Assembly (NCBI GenBank): GCA_031261425.1
Contig: JAISJR010000080.1
Location: 1 to 36,909 of the forward strand
Reading direction: 5' to 3'
DNA: 36,909 nucleotides
Origin: Planctomycetota bacterium
GTDB lineage: Bacteria; Planctomycetota; SZUA-567
Shown here: in pieces, positions 7,564-15,314 of the stretch
Layout of the letters: each line of letters begins with the position of its first letter
Position numbering within the stretch: the first letter of the stretch is position 1
Translations under genes and position numbers: made by a program
Notes under the pieces: generated by a model
What the model saw: only the letters and a program-made list of their open reading frames with translations
Told to the model about the DNA's origin: nothing
The model's database searches: none

Positions 7564-8685
7564 ATGTTCCCCCCACTCGCGCTCACCGCCGCGGAAATCG
7601 CGGCGCATTTCGCCGCCGCCACCCGCGCGTCCGTCCGGCAGGCACTCGCCAAGCCCGCGCGGGATTTTTTCGATTTATTGACGCTCATCTCGCCGGCGGC
7701 GCAAACCCTCCTGCCGGAAATCGCCGCCGCCGCCACCGTCGCCCGCCGCCGCTATTTCGGCAAAACCGTCTCGCTCTACGCGCCGCTGTATGTTTCCAAC
7801 AGTTGTATTAACGGTTGCCGCTACTGCGACTTTAACGCGCGAAATCTTCAACCGCGAAAAATTTTGACGTTGGACGAAATCGCCCGCGAAGCCGACGCCC
7901 TGCGCGCGCTCGGTCTCGACGCCGTCCTCGTCGTCGCCGGCGAAAATCCGCACCGGTGTTCGACGGATTATCTCGCCGCCGCCGGCAAATTATTGCGCCC
8001 GCGTTTTTCGTCGTTAGCGCTCGAAGTCGCGCCGCAAACCGAAGAGGGTTACCGGCAACTATTCGCCGCCGGTTTCGACGGCTTGACGCTATTTCAGGAG
8101 ACCTACGACCGCGAACTTTACGCCGAACTGCATCCGTCGGGACCGAAACGCGATTACGATTTTCGGCTGTGGAGTCAACTCCGCGCCGGTCGCGCCGGCA
8201 TGCGCGTTTTAGGCGTGGCGTTTTTAATGGGCTTGACCGATTGGCGGTTGGAGGCGGCGTCGCTCGCGGCGCACGCTTTTTATCTGCAACGCGAATGTTG
8301 GCGGAGCAAATTGCAATTCGCGTTTCCGCGCCTGACGCCGATGGGCGGCGGTTTTACCGCGCCGGCGCCGGTGAGCGACGAAGAATTGGCATTGGCGATG
8401 AGCGCGTTTCGCGTGGTTTTTCCCGAAGCCGGAATGACGGTTTCGACGCGCGAACCGCCGGCGTTGCGCGACCGGTTGGTCGTCAGTTGCGCCGACAATA
8501 TGTCCGCCGGTTCCAAAGTTACGCCCGGCGGCTACGCGGCGGACGCGCGGGAAGAAGTCGGGCAATTTACGCTGAACGACGAGCGCCGCGTCGCGGAAAT
8601 CGCCGCCGCCATCCGCCGGCACGGACAAGCGCCCGTGCGCAAAAATTGGGACGCGGCGTTTAATTCCGCCTCCGGCGGAAATTAA
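7564..8685 (+). CDS. thiH: 2-iminoacetate synthase (ThiH)
   Basis: Radical SAM tyrosine lyase that cleaves tyrosine to 2-iminoacetate and p-cresol for the thiazole moiety of thiamine; 373 aa, normal size. The [4Fe-4S] motif is C81-INGC85-RYC88 after YVSNS. Later ThiH-like blocks are EVAPQTEEGYRQL, LFQETYDRELYAELHPSGPK, GRAGMRVLGVAFLMGLTDWR, FPRLTP and STREPPALRDR...PGGYA. These separate it from the close relative HydG, which is longer. thiG, thiS and thiF are not adjacent, and no TPP riboswitch was recognised upstream; the gene starts 15 bp after the 148-bp palindrome. The ribosome site (AGGA) is modest. The TAA stop lies at the start of the AACAATT repeat. Neighbouring genes suggest no linked pathway. 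Confidence 0.92.
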   Translation: MFPPLALTAAEIAAHFAAATRASVRQALAKPARDFFDLLTLISPAAQTLLPEIAAAATVARRRYFGKTVSLYAPLYVSNSCINGCRYCDFNARNLQPRKILTLDEIAREADALRALGLDAVLVVAGENPHRCSTDYLAAAGKLLRPRFSSLALEVAPQTEEGYRQLFAAGFDGLTLFQETYDRELYAELHPSGPKRDYDFRLWSQLRAGRAGMRVLGVAFLMGLTDWRLEAASLAAHAFYLQRECWRSKLQFAFPRLTPMGGGFTAPAPVSDEELALAMSAFRVVFPEAGMTVSTREPPALRDRLVVSCADNMSAGSKVTPGGYAADAREEVGQFTLNDERRVAEIAAAIRRHGQAPVRKNWDAAFNSASGGN

Positions 8686-8822
8686 CAATTAACAATTAAC
8701 AATTAAAAATTAAAAATTAAAAATGGTGGAGTTTGACGATTAAAAATCGCAAAGCGAACGCCAAGCAAAATCTTGATAATCACTCCTCAATTGTTAATTG
8801 TTAATTTTTAATTGTTAATTAT
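8683..8822. repeat. AACAATT-heptamer palindrome, copy 2 (between convergent genes)
   Basis: The left arm has tandem AATTAAC then AATTAAA heptamers; the right arm is the inverse. The core starts ATGGTGGAGTTTGACGATT and contains AAATCGC, shared with the inverted copy at 14466-14595. Both convergent neighbours, thiH and murG, stop inside or at its arms. Confidence 0.8.
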
Positions 8823-9875
8823 CTCTAAAATCCGCGCCGCGATGTCGCGCCCCGCCTGCGGACGCGCGGCTTGTCGCGCCGCCGCCGCCATTCGCGCCAG
8901 CGCCGCGTCGTCGCGCCATAACGCCGCCAAATTTTCCGCCAAACCCGCCGCCGTCAAAGACGGCTGTTCCCACAAAACCGCGCCGCCGCGGTCGGCTAAC
9001 CACTTGGCGTTATGCCACTGATGATTGCGCGCCGCCGCCGGCAACGGAATTAAAACCGCCGGCAGACCGAGCGCCGTCATCTCCGCGATGGCGCCCGCGC
9101 CGGAGCGCGACACCATCAACTTGGCGCGCCGGTATAAGTCCGCCATCCGGTCGCTAAAACCGAGCGCCTCCACCGGCAAATTTTGCGCGGCGTAAAAATC
9201 CCGCCATTTCGCCGCTTCCGCCGCGCCGGTCAAATGAATTATCGGCGCCTCGCCAACGGCGGCGATAAACGAACGCATCGCGCCCGCGACCAATTCGTTC
9301 AGCGCCGCCGCGCCCTGACTGCCGCCGACAATCAACAACGCCTCGCGGACGCCCGCGCTTAACGCGGTAATTTCGGCGCGGAGCGGCGAGCCGACCGGCA
9401 CAAATTCCGCCGCGGTCGGCGGAAAATAATTTTGCGCTTCGGCAAATTGCAAAAAAATTTGTTTCGCGAAGCGGGCGAGCAAACAGTTGACGCGCCCCGG
9501 CACGACGTTTTGTTCGAGAACGACCAACGGGATTTTTCGCCAACGCGCCGCGATGCCCGGCGGCGCCGCCGCGAAACCGCCGAGCGCGACGACCGCGTCG
9601 GGGCGTTCGCGCCCGAACAGCCGCCAACACTGATAAATCGCCGTCAAAAAGCGCGGCAGGTAACTCGGACGCCGCCAATTGAGCGGCGAGCCGCGACCGG
9701 CGGCAATCACGTCCACCGCGTAACCGGCGCGCGGCACGAGCGTTAAATCAAGCCCGCTCGCCGTGCCGATAAACGACACTCGCGCCGCCGGACATTGAGT
9801 TTGAATTTCGCGCGCCAACGCCAAGCCGGGGAATAAATGCCCGCCGGTGCCGCCGCCCGCCAGAATGATGCGCAT
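8808..9875 (-). CDS. murG: UDP-GlcNAc:undecaprenyl-PP-MurNAc-pentapeptide GlcNAc transferase (MurG)
   Basis: GT28 glycosyltransferase that converts lipid I to lipid II at the inner face of the cytoplasmic membrane; 355 aa, typical. The glycine-rich GGGTGGHLFPGLALA loop is at the N-terminus. VVALGGFAAAPP and EQNVVPGRVN follow in the acceptor domain, then VVGGSQGAAALNE and SRSGAGAIAEMTALGLPAVLIPLP (UDP-GlcNAc site). The ATG at 9875 directly precedes the conserved start, but no clear Shine-Dalgarno is seen. A GTG at 9975-9977, overlapping the preceding gene's stop, is in frame and would add 34 residues encoded by the GGGAAAA repeat. The last residues (IINN) and TAA come from the other repeat. 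No other mur or fts genes are adjacent. Confidence 0.95.
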   Translation of the reverse strand: MRIILAGGGTGGHLFPGLALAREIQTQCPAARVSFIGTASGLDLTLVPRAGYAVDVIAAGRGSPLNWRRPSYLPRFLTAIYQCWRLFGRERPDAVVALGGFAAAPPGIAARWRKIPLVVLEQNVVPGRVNCLLARFAKQIFLQFAEAQNYFPPTAAEFVPVGSPLRAEITALSAGVREALLIVGGSQGAAALNELVAGAMRSFIAAVGEAPIIHLTGAAEAAKWRDFYAAQNLPVEALGFSDRMADLYRRAKLMVSRSGAGAIAEMTALGLPAVLIPLPAAARNHQWHNAKWLADRGGAVLWEQPSLTAAGLAENLAALWRDDAALARMAAAARQAARPQAGRDIAARILEIINN

Positions 9876-9885
9876 AGTTTTTGGA

Positions 9886-9990
9886 GAGGGAAAAGGGAGA
9901 AAAGGGAAGAGGGAAAAGGGAAAAAAAAGAATAGGAAAGTTGCGCAACGGAAAATCTTTTCCCTTTTCCCTATTCACTTTTCCCTATTCC
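9886..9990. repeat. GGGAAAA-heptamer palindrome
   Basis: Tandem GGGAAAA/GGGAGAA heptamers on the left and TTTTCCC/TTTCCCT on the right flank a short AAGTTGCGCAACGG core (about 9938-9951). It lies between the radical SAM gene (stop TAG at 9970-9972 inside the arm) and murG. It has the same design as the GAGAGTT and AACAATT elements but a different heptamer. Confidence 0.7.
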
Positions 9991-11664
9991 GTCGTATTCG
10001 CGGCGCAACCAATCCTCGTTCGCGGCGTCGAGGTGCGACCACGGCAGAATCGCGTCCGGCGAAAATTCCCGCTCGGCAAACTCCGCCGGCGTCAGACCGT
10101 TTTCGGCGAACGCTTTTTCCCACGCCGCGCGATTAAAATGTTCGCTCCAATTATCCAACCGCGCCCCGTTTTGCCACGCCGCCAAAATCACTTTGCCGAG
10201 CCGCCGGTCGCCGCGCGCCAGCGCCGCTTCCAAAACGCTAACCTCAATATCGTGGCATTTGCAATCGACCGCGCGGCGATTGACCGACCGCAATAATAAT
10301 TGCTGACGGGCGCGCAAAATTTCCGGCGCGGTCATCGGACACCACTGCAACGGCGTGAACGGTTTCGGAATAAAATTGCCGACCGCGCACGTAATTTTCC
10401 CGCGCCGTCCCGCCGCCGCGTTGCACAATTCGGCAATCGCCAGCACGTCGTCGTCCGTCTCCGTCGGCAAACCCAGCATAAAATATAATTTAACCGCTTT
10501 CCAACCGCGCCGAAACGCCTCCTCGCAACCGGCGAGCAAATCCTCGTTGGTCACGCGCTTGTTAATCACCGCGCGCAACCGGTCGCTCCCCGCTTCCGGC
10601 GCGAACGTCAAACCGCTTTTACGCACCGTTTGCAAGCGGCGCGGCAGGTCGAGCAATTTACTGTTCACGCGCAAACTCGGCAACGACAGCCCGACGCCGA
10701 GCGGCGCGAACTTCGCGTCCAACGCCGTCGTCAATTCTTCCAAATGCGGATAGTCGCTACTGCTCAGCGACAACAAGCCGATTTCGTCGTAACCGGTGGC
10801 GCGATAAATGGCGTCGGCATGCGCAAGCAACGTCGCGACCGAGCGGTAACGCACCGGACGGTTAATTTGACCGGCTTGGCAAAAGCGGCAACCGTTCGGA
10901 CAGCCGCGCATAATTTCCAACACCACGCGCTCGTGCGCCGTTTCGACCAGCGGGACAATCGGCGCGAGCGACACCGGCGCGGCGTCCAAATCGGCGACGA
11001 CGCGACGCGCGATTTTCGCGGGCAACACCGGCGCGACGATGCCGTTGACGATGCGCGTCGGGTATAACGACGGCACATAAACGCCGGCAATTTGCGCGAG
11101 CGCGGTTAATTTATCGCGGCGCGGCGCGGTCGAATCGAAGCCGCCGAGCGTCCGCAAAATTTCCGCAAACACCTCTTCGCCGTCGCCAATCGCGAAGGCG
11201 TCCACGAAATCGGCGAAAATTTCGGGATTAAACGTCGCGTGTCCGCCGGCGATGACGATGGGCGCGGCATCGTCCCGCTCCGCCGCGAGCGGCGCGACGC
11301 CGCCTAAATCCAACAGCGACGGCAAAGCGGCGGCGTGCAGTTCGCAGGCGAGCGAAACGCCGAGCGCGTCGAAGGATTTTAACGGCGTGCCGCTTTCGAG
11401 CGAACCGAGCGGCAGACCGGCGGCGCGCAGTTCGCGCTCCATATCGGGCGCCGGATGAAACACGCGCTCGGCGCTCCAATCGGGAACGGCGTTCGCGACT
11501 TCGCGCAAAATCTGCAAGCCGAGATTGCTCATCCCGACGTGATAGAGGTCGGGAAACGCCAGCGCGATTTTCTTTTTCGCGTCGCGCTTGCCCGCGGTGT
11601 TGACTTCGCCGCCGACGTATTGCGCCGGCGAATTGACTTTTAACAACAGTGAGGAGATTGACAT
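9970..11664 (-). CDS. B12-binding-like radical SAM protein (TIGR03960-like)
   Basis: 564 aa. The start LLLKVNSPAQYVGGE followed by IALAFPDLYHVGMSNLGLQIL matches, from memory, the uncharacterised radical SAM family TIGR03960. The N-terminal third resembles a cobalamin-binding fold. The radical SAM motif is C255-PNGC259-RFC262 in MRGCPNGCRFCQAGQ, followed by PVRYRS. Later blocks include LTFAPEAGSDRLRAVINK and KLYFMLGLPTETDDDV, typical of YgiQ/MiaB-like proteins. The substrate is unknown. In many relatives a DUF2344 (TIGR03936) module is fused or adjacent; none is visible here. The ATG at 11664 fits the conserved start better than the upstream TTG. There is no strong ribosome site. The C-terminal GKSE and stop are encoded by the GGGAAAA repeat. 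Confidence 0.8.
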   Translation of the reverse strand: MSISSLLLKVNSPAQYVGGEVNTAGKRDAKKKIALAFPDLYHVGMSNLGLQILREVANAVPDWSAERVFHPAPDMERELRAAGLPLGSLESGTPLKSFDALGVSLACELHAAALPSLLDLGGVAPLAAERDDAAPIVIAGGHATFNPEIFADFVDAFAIGDGEEVFAEILRTLGGFDSTAPRRDKLTALAQIAGVYVPSLYPTRIVNGIVAPVLPAKIARRVVADLDAAPVSLAPIVPLVETAHERVVLEIMRGCPNGCRFCQAGQINRPVRYRSVATLLAHADAIYRATGYDEIGLLSLSSSDYPHLEELTTALDAKFAPLGVGLSLPSLRVNSKLLDLPRRLQTVRKSGLTFAPEAGSDRLRAVINKRVTNEDLLAGCEEAFRRGWKAVKLYFMLGLPTETDDDVLAIAELCNAAAGRRGKITCAVGNFIPKPFTPLQWCPMTAPEILRARQQLLLRSVNRRAVDCKCHDIEVSVLEAALARGDRRLGKVILAAWQNGARLDNWSEHFNRAAWEKAFAENGLTPAEFAEREFSPDAILPWSHLDAANEDWLRREYDGIGKSE

Positions 11665-11734
11665 TGCGGGTTCTCTGGGGAGGGACGGAATGATTTTATA
11701 AATCATCGCCTTGGCAATTATCAATTATCCATTA

Positions 11735-11753
11735 GCGGACGCGCGGCGTCCGC
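11735..11753. other. GC hairpin between hemerythrin and radical SAM gene
   Basis: GCGGACGC (11735-11742) pairs with GCGTCCGC (11746-11753) around GCG. It follows the 3' end of the hemerythrin gene (leftward transcription). Without a clear U-run it is only a possible terminator. Confidence 0.4.
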
Positions 11754-11778
11754 GCAACGCCCGCGCGACTACGCTTCG

Positions 11779-12189
11779 CTACGGTATCGTTTTTAAGTAC
11801 GCGCCTATTTTTTTGTCCTCGTTGCAAATGTGGGTAACAATCCATTTGACGACGACCTTGACCAAGATTTTTTGCAGGTCTTGGACGGAGCCGTTTTCTG
11901 CAAATTGCCCTTTGATGACCCCCACCGTCTTACGAAAATCATCGTGCATTTGCTTGTGCGCCGCATACCCCGGATAGTTGGATGAAACCTGCACCTTTTC
12001 CTCGGAATTGAAGTGATGCTCCACGTATTCCGCGACAAATTGAAGCGTTTTCCCCACGACCTGCGCCGCGGAACCTTTTTGGCAATGCTCGACTAGTTCG
12101 TTCAGCGATGCAAACAATTGTTTGTGCTGTTCGTCCACCTCGTCGCAACCGATGAGATAACTGTCGTCCCACGCGATACCGTTATGCAT
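11779..12189 (-). CDS. Bacteriohemerythrin
   Basis: 136-aa single-domain hemerythrin, a four-helix bundle with a non-haem di-iron O2-binding site; likely cytoplasmic O2 carrier, sensor or scavenger. The expected ligand set is present: H22 (DEQH), H59 and E63 (HHFNSEE), H78 and H82 (HKQMH), H120 and D125 (HICNED). There is no fused signalling domain. A near-perfect Shine-Dalgarno (TAAGGAGG) precedes the ATG at 12189. It lies downstream of rplI on the same strand, but a strong hairpin (12240-12273) separates them, so it probably has its own promoter. This suits an organism living at low or changing oxygen. Confidence 0.93.
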   Translation of the reverse strand: MHNGIAWDDSYLIGCDEVDEQHKQLFASLNELVEHCQKGSAAQVVGKTLQFVAEYVEHHFNSEEKVQVSSNYPGYAAHKQMHDDFRKTVGVIKGQFAENGSVQDLQKILVKVVVKWIVTHICNEDKKIGAYLKTIP

Positions 12190-12239
12190 AAAAAAATCCT
12201 CCTTAGAGGGGAATTAAAGTGGAGGTAATCTAACAAACG

Positions 12240-12273
12240 AGCAACGCCGCGACGTTAATTGCGCGACGTTGCT
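12240..12273 (-). terminator. Terminator after rplI
   Basis: AGCAACGCCGCG pairs with CGCGACGTTGCT (one mismatch) across ACGTTAATTG. On the minus strand it is followed by CGTTTGTT, a weak U-rich tail; the T5 run is on the plus side. Its position, 45 nt beyond the rplI stop and before hemerythrin, fits the end of the rpsF-rplI operon. Confidence 0.65.
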
Positions 12274-12317
12274 TTTTATGCGGCGCCGCGATAAACACCA
12301 CGGGCGCGGGCGTGAAA

Positions 12318-12770
12318 TTATTCCGCTTCTTTGCGCGTTACCACGAGTTTGATGGCGGTTTTGACTTCCGCGTGCAATTTCACCGGCACTTGGTATTCGC
12401 CGAGTTTTTTAATCGGCTCTGCCGGTAAAAACGCTTCCGGCGCGAGGTCGAAGCCCTGCGCCGCGACGACCGTCGCGAGGTCCGCCGCCGACACCGAGCC
12501 GTAAAGATTTTCCTCGTCGCTCACGAGCGCCGCGATTTCGACCGAGAGCAACGCCAATTTATCCGCCACCGCGCGCAATTCCTCGACGCGCGCCGCCTCT
12601 TCGATTAAACGTTGCTGTTTGACTTTTTCCAACGCGCGCAACGCGCCTTTGTTGACCGTCGTCGCGAGCGAGCGCGGCAATAAATAATTACGCGCGTAAC
12701 CGTCTTTCACATTCACCACATCGCCAATATGCCCCAAATTAGCGACGTTGTCTCTTAAAAGTAATTGCAT
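12318..12770 (-). CDS. rplI: 50S ribosomal protein bL9
   Basis: Large-subunit protein of 150 aa. The N-terminal rRNA-binding domain starts MQLLLRDNVANLGHIGDVVNVKDGYARNYL with the conserved G-Y-A-R-N-Y-L block. A long helix (about 40-75) links it to the C-terminal domain, which carries the usual SVSAADLA block. The ATG at 12770 matches the conserved start and has AAAGGG upstream; an ATG 5 codons earlier is less likely. It is the last gene of the rpsF - ORF - ssb - rpsR - rplI run, 39 nt after rpsR. Confidence 0.97.
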   Translation of the reverse strand: MQLLLRDNVANLGHIGDVVNVKDGYARNYLLPRSLATTVNKGALRALEKVKQQRLIEEAARVEELRAVADKLALLSVEIAALVSDEENLYGSVSAADLATVVAAQGFDLAPEAFLPAEPIKKLGEYQVPVKLHAEVKTAIKLVVTRKEAE

Positions 12771-12809
12771 CGGCAGCCCTTTCATTAAGTTAAATTGATT
12801 TCGCGTCGT

Positions 12810-13055
12810 TTAACCGCAGTATTTCAGCAACGCCAAAAAGCGGGCGCGTTTAACGGCTTTCGCCAAGACGCGCTGTTTTTTCGCGCTGACGCCGGTGCGC
12901 TTGGTGCTGACCATTTTGCCGTTCGTCGTTACAAATTTTTGCAACAACGTCGTGTCTTTGTAGTCGATACGCGGCGCGTTTTTACCGTCCAAACGCTCCG
13001 GCGGATTCATCAACGAACGCCCTTCGACCCCCGACGCAACTAACAAGTTAGACAT
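12810..13055 (-). CDS. rpsR: 30S ribosomal protein bS18
   Basis: 81-aa small-subunit protein that pairs with bS6. The conserved core is [19 protein letters not shown] and the basic [25 protein letters not shown], the rRNA-binding end. The N-terminus ([12 protein letters not shown]...) is short and not conserved. The ATG at 13055 has GAAAGGGG upstream; the reading frame upstream of it is a leader without similarity. The TIR-bearing repeat (13103-13293) lies between it and ssb, so an operon normally continuous in other bacteria is interrupted here. Confidence 0.96.
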   Translation of the reverse strand: MSNLLVASGVEGRSLMNPPERLDGKNAPRIDYKDTTLLQKFVTTNGKMVSTKRTGVSAKKQRVLAKAVKRARFLALLKYCG

Positions 13056-13102
13056 ATTTTCCCCTTTCTTCCCGTAAAAATTAAGAATTTTCGGCAACCG
13101 CA

Positions 13103-13293
13103 AAAAAATAACTTATCCACGAATAAAGAACTTAACACGAATTTTCACGAAACCGAGCGAAGCGAAGGTTAGTGCGCTCTCCAAATTTTCTGTCCGTTTT
13201 TCGGTTCTTTATATTCGTGTAATTCGTGTAATTCGTGGACAAAAAATCTCTCTCTCTTTTATTCGTAAAAATTCGCGTTTTTTTATTGACCGC
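13103..13293. repeat. TIR-bearing element, copy 2 (inverted, ends degraded)
   Basis: It shares the interior of copies 1 and 4 in reverse: cacgaataaagaacttaacacg, the CCGAGCGAAGCGAAGG core, the CTGTCCGTTTTTCGG block, attcgtgtaattcgtgg units and a CGTAAAAATTCGCG block. Both 15-bp ends are missing or decayed. Its last bases coincide with the ssb stop codon. Confidence 0.7.
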
Positions 13294-13811
13294 TAAAACG
13301 GAATATCGTCGCCGCCCGCCGGACCGGTCGCAAAATCATCCGGCGGATTGTTTCGCGCCGGAGCGGACGCCGCCGGTCTTGCCGGCGCTTGATAACGCCC
13401 GGACGCCCGCGCGTTGCCGCCGCCGTAGGCGTCGTCGTGATTGCCGCCGCTAAAACTGCCGCCATCGCCCTCGCCGCGCCCGTTGAGAAACTGCACGCTC
13501 GACGCCACGACGCGAATTTTCGACATATTTTTGCCGGTTTCTTTATCGACCCATTTGTCCGCCGACAACCGCCCCTCGACCAATAGCGGATTGCCTTTGC
13601 GCATATATTGGCAGACGTTTTCCGCCGCGCGCTCCCACACTGTAACGTCGATAAACACCGCGCTACTGCCGCCGGCGCCGGCGTCGCTCCGCCCGCGAAA
13701 TTCGTTTATCGCCAACGTAATATCCGTAACCGCTTTGCCGTTCGGCGTCGTGCGCAACTCCGGGTCGCGCGTCAAATTGCCCACTAAAATCACTCGATTG
13801 AAACTCGGCAT
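13293..13811 (-). CDS. ssb: Single-stranded DNA-binding protein
   Basis: 172 aa. The N-terminal OB fold (about 1-110) starts MPSFNRVILVGNLTRDPELR, with KAVTDITLAINE, DVTVWERAAENVCQYMRKG and LLVEGRLSADKW. A Gly/Ala-rich flexible linker follows, and the acidic partner-binding tip is DDIPF. It protects ssDNA in replication, repair and recombination. The ATG at 13811 has AGGAGA upstream and matches the family start. The stop TAG directly abuts the inverted repeat element. Gene order (rpsF, small ORF, ssb, rpsR, rplI) is the classic bacterial cluster. Confidence 0.97.
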   Translation of the reverse strand: MPSFNRVILVGNLTRDPELRTTPNGKAVTDITLAINEFRGRSDAGAGGSSAVFIDVTVWERAAENVCQYMRKGNPLLVEGRLSADKWVDKETGKNMSKIRVVASSVQFLNGRGEGDGGSFSGGNHDDAYGGGNARASGRYQAPARPAASAPARNNPPDDFATGPAGGDDIPF

Positions 13812-13860
13812 TTTTTTTCTCCTGTTCGGTTCGCGCGGCACGCGCCAACCGCCAACGAAT

Positions 13861-14025
13861 TTACGCGGGAATAAACCGCACAATTTTATCGCCGCGCATT
13901 ACCGCGACTTCGCGTTGATGCAATTTTTTATCCGCCAACATTCGCTCATAAGCGAGGTCAAGCCCGCGGTCGATTTTTTCGACAAAATCACGCCATTTTT
14001 GACTCTCTTGCTCATTCGTCGTCAT
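13861..14025 (-). CDS. 54-aa small protein between rpsF and ssb
   Basis: Short ORF starting MTTNEQESQKWRDFVEKIDR and ending MRGDKIVRFIPA. A GAGG ribosome site lies 5 nt before the ATG at 14025, and it fits the gap between rpsF and ssb without overlap (40 nt from rpsF, 49 nt to ssb). The composition is ordinary (helical, charged N-terminal part, then a short beta-like VAVMRGDKIVRFIP end). The end resembles small uncharacterised proteins, but I cannot name a family. The position suggests co-transcription with ribosomal and SSB genes. An overlapping out-of-frame ATG upstream gives only six codons. Confidence 0.6.
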   Translation of the reverse strand: MTTNEQESQKWRDFVEKIDRGLDLAYERMLADKKLHQREVAVMRGDKIVRFIPA

Positions 14026-14065
14026 AACGCCTCATTCATTCGCGAGTGAACGAAATCGGTGGCGG

Positions 14066-14419
14066 TTATTTCGCTTCGGCGGTCGCCGGCGGGGTCGCCG
14101 CGCCGGTGTTGGTCTCAATGCCGTCTTCGTCAACCGTAATCAAGCACCGCAGTATCTGGTCGTTCAACTGAATTTGCCGGTCAACTTTTTGCACGTTCAG
14201 CGGGTCGAGGTTGAAATGCACCAAAATATACGTCCCGCGCTTGACCTTGTTGATTTCATACGTCAACCGCCGGTCGTCCCATTTGACCGCCTTGACAATT
14301 TCGCCGCCGTTACGGGTAATCGCGTTCAGACAGACGCCCTCAATTTGCGCGTAATCCTCGCGCGCCTTGACGCTGTCCACAACGAACATCGCTTCGTAAA
14401 GTTTCGTGTTAGCCGCCAC
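14066..14419 (-). CDS. rpsF: 30S ribosomal protein bS6
   Basis: 117-aa small-subunit protein that binds bS18. Conserved blocks are YEAMFVVD, GGEIVKAVKWDDRRLTYEINKVKRGTYILVHF and ILRCLITVDED, followed by an Ala/Thr/Pro tail. The start is GTG at 14417-14419 with AGAGGAG 7 nt upstream. It is the first gene of the leftward rpsF-ssb-rpsR-rplI group. pth lies upstream on the same strand with an AT-rich palindromic repeat in between, so a new promoter close to or inside that repeat is likely. Confidence 0.96.
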   Translation of the reverse strand: MAANTKLYEAMFVVDSVKAREDYAQIEGVCLNAITRNGGEIVKAVKWDDRRLTYEINKVKRGTYILVHFNLDPLNVQKVDRQIQLNDQILRCLITVDEDGIETNTGAATPPATAEAK

Positions 14420-14465
14420 TGTTGGTCTCCTCTATAAATTAGAATTTAGATGGTCGTTCGAATCA

Positions 14466-14595
14466 GAACAATTAACAATTAACAATTAACAATTAAGGAG
14501 TTAATTAGCAGAATTTCGCGAAGCGATTTTTAATCGTCAAACTCCACCATTTTTAATTTTTAATTTTTAATTTTTAATTGTTAATTGTTAATTGA
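14466..14595. repeat. AACAATT-heptamer palindrome, copy 3
   Basis: Inverted relative to the copy at 8683-8822. AACAATT arms lie on both sides, and the core GCGATTTTTAATCGTCAAACTCC with TTTCGCGAAGCG is in the middle. The right arm encodes the last residues (INN) and TAA of pth. Confidence 0.8.
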
Positions 14596-15132
14596 GTGGT
14601 AGCGGTCTTGACAAAATTTTATGCCGTTGTTCAGCCAATCGCGGCAAGCGTCCGCCGCCGCCTCGTAAAGCGCCGGCAACTGTTCGCGTTCAAGCGGTGA
14701 AAAATTGCCTAACACCTGTCCGAGCATTTTTTCGCCGCGCACCTCCCCGCCGTCGCCCACGCCAAAACGCAACCGCTGATAATTATCGTCGCCGAGCGCC
14801 GCCGCAATCGACTTCAAGCCGTTATGTCCGCCTGCCGAACCGCTTTCGCGGAAACGCAATTTGCCGAGCGGCAACGCGAGGTCGTCAACCACAATTAACA
14901 ACTCGTCGCGGCGAAAATCCGGCAACCATTTCAGCGCTTCGCCGGAAAGATTCATAAACGTTTGCGGCTTAACCAACCAATTGTCCGCGCCGCGCGCGAC
15001 GAGAAAATTTTTACGTTTTTCCCACTGCGCGCCTAATTTAACCGCCAACGCCTCGCCAATCATAAAACCGGCGTTATGCCGCGTCGTCGCGTATTCTTTA
15101 CCCGGATTGCCGAGAAAAACGAGGTGCTTCAT
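14581..15132 (-). CDS. pth: Peptidyl-tRNA hydrolase
   Basis: 183-aa enzyme that hydrolyses peptidyl-tRNAs released from stalled ribosomes. The start is MKHLVFLGNPGKEYATTRHNAGF, with the catalytic His in TRHNAG; then KPQTFMNLSGEA, VVDDLALPLGKLRFRESGSAGGHNGLKSI and RFGVGDGG. The ATG at 15132 is set by the conserved start; the longer frame upstream is repeat-derived. The ribosome site is weak. It follows rplY on the same strand, a common pairing (prs-rplY-pth), with a repeat in the gap. The C-terminal INN and the TAA stop are encoded by the AACAATT repeat. Confidence 0.96.
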   Translation of the reverse strand: MKHLVFLGNPGKEYATTRHNAGFMIGEALAVKLGAQWEKRKNFLVARGADNWLVKPQTFMNLSGEALKWLPDFRRDELLIVVDDLALPLGKLRFRESGSAGGHNGLKSIAAALGDDNYQRLRFGVGDGGEVRGEKMLGQVLGNFSPLEREQLPALYEAAADACRDWLNNGIKFCQDRYHSINN

Positions 15133-15182
15133 TGAACCACTGCGCAATTTAATTAGTAAATGCGGGCGATGGCAAATGCTGA

Positions 15183-15290
15183 ATGAATTAAAAATTAAAA
15201 ATTTTGGCATTTTAGCGGTCAAAATCGCTTCGCGCCATTTTGGTAACTATTCCTCAATTTTTAATTTTTAATTTGTAATTTTTAATTCCC
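15183..15290. repeat. AAAAATT-heptamer palindrome, copy 4
   Basis: AATTAAA arms (left) and AATTTTT arms (right) flank a core with GCGGTCAAAATCGCTTCGCGCC and a C-T-C-C end. It lies between pth and rplY. The rplY stop is 25 nt beyond it, so here the element does not supply the stop. Confidence 0.75.
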
Positions 15291-15314
15291 ATCACATAGA
15301 ATCTAAACTATGCG

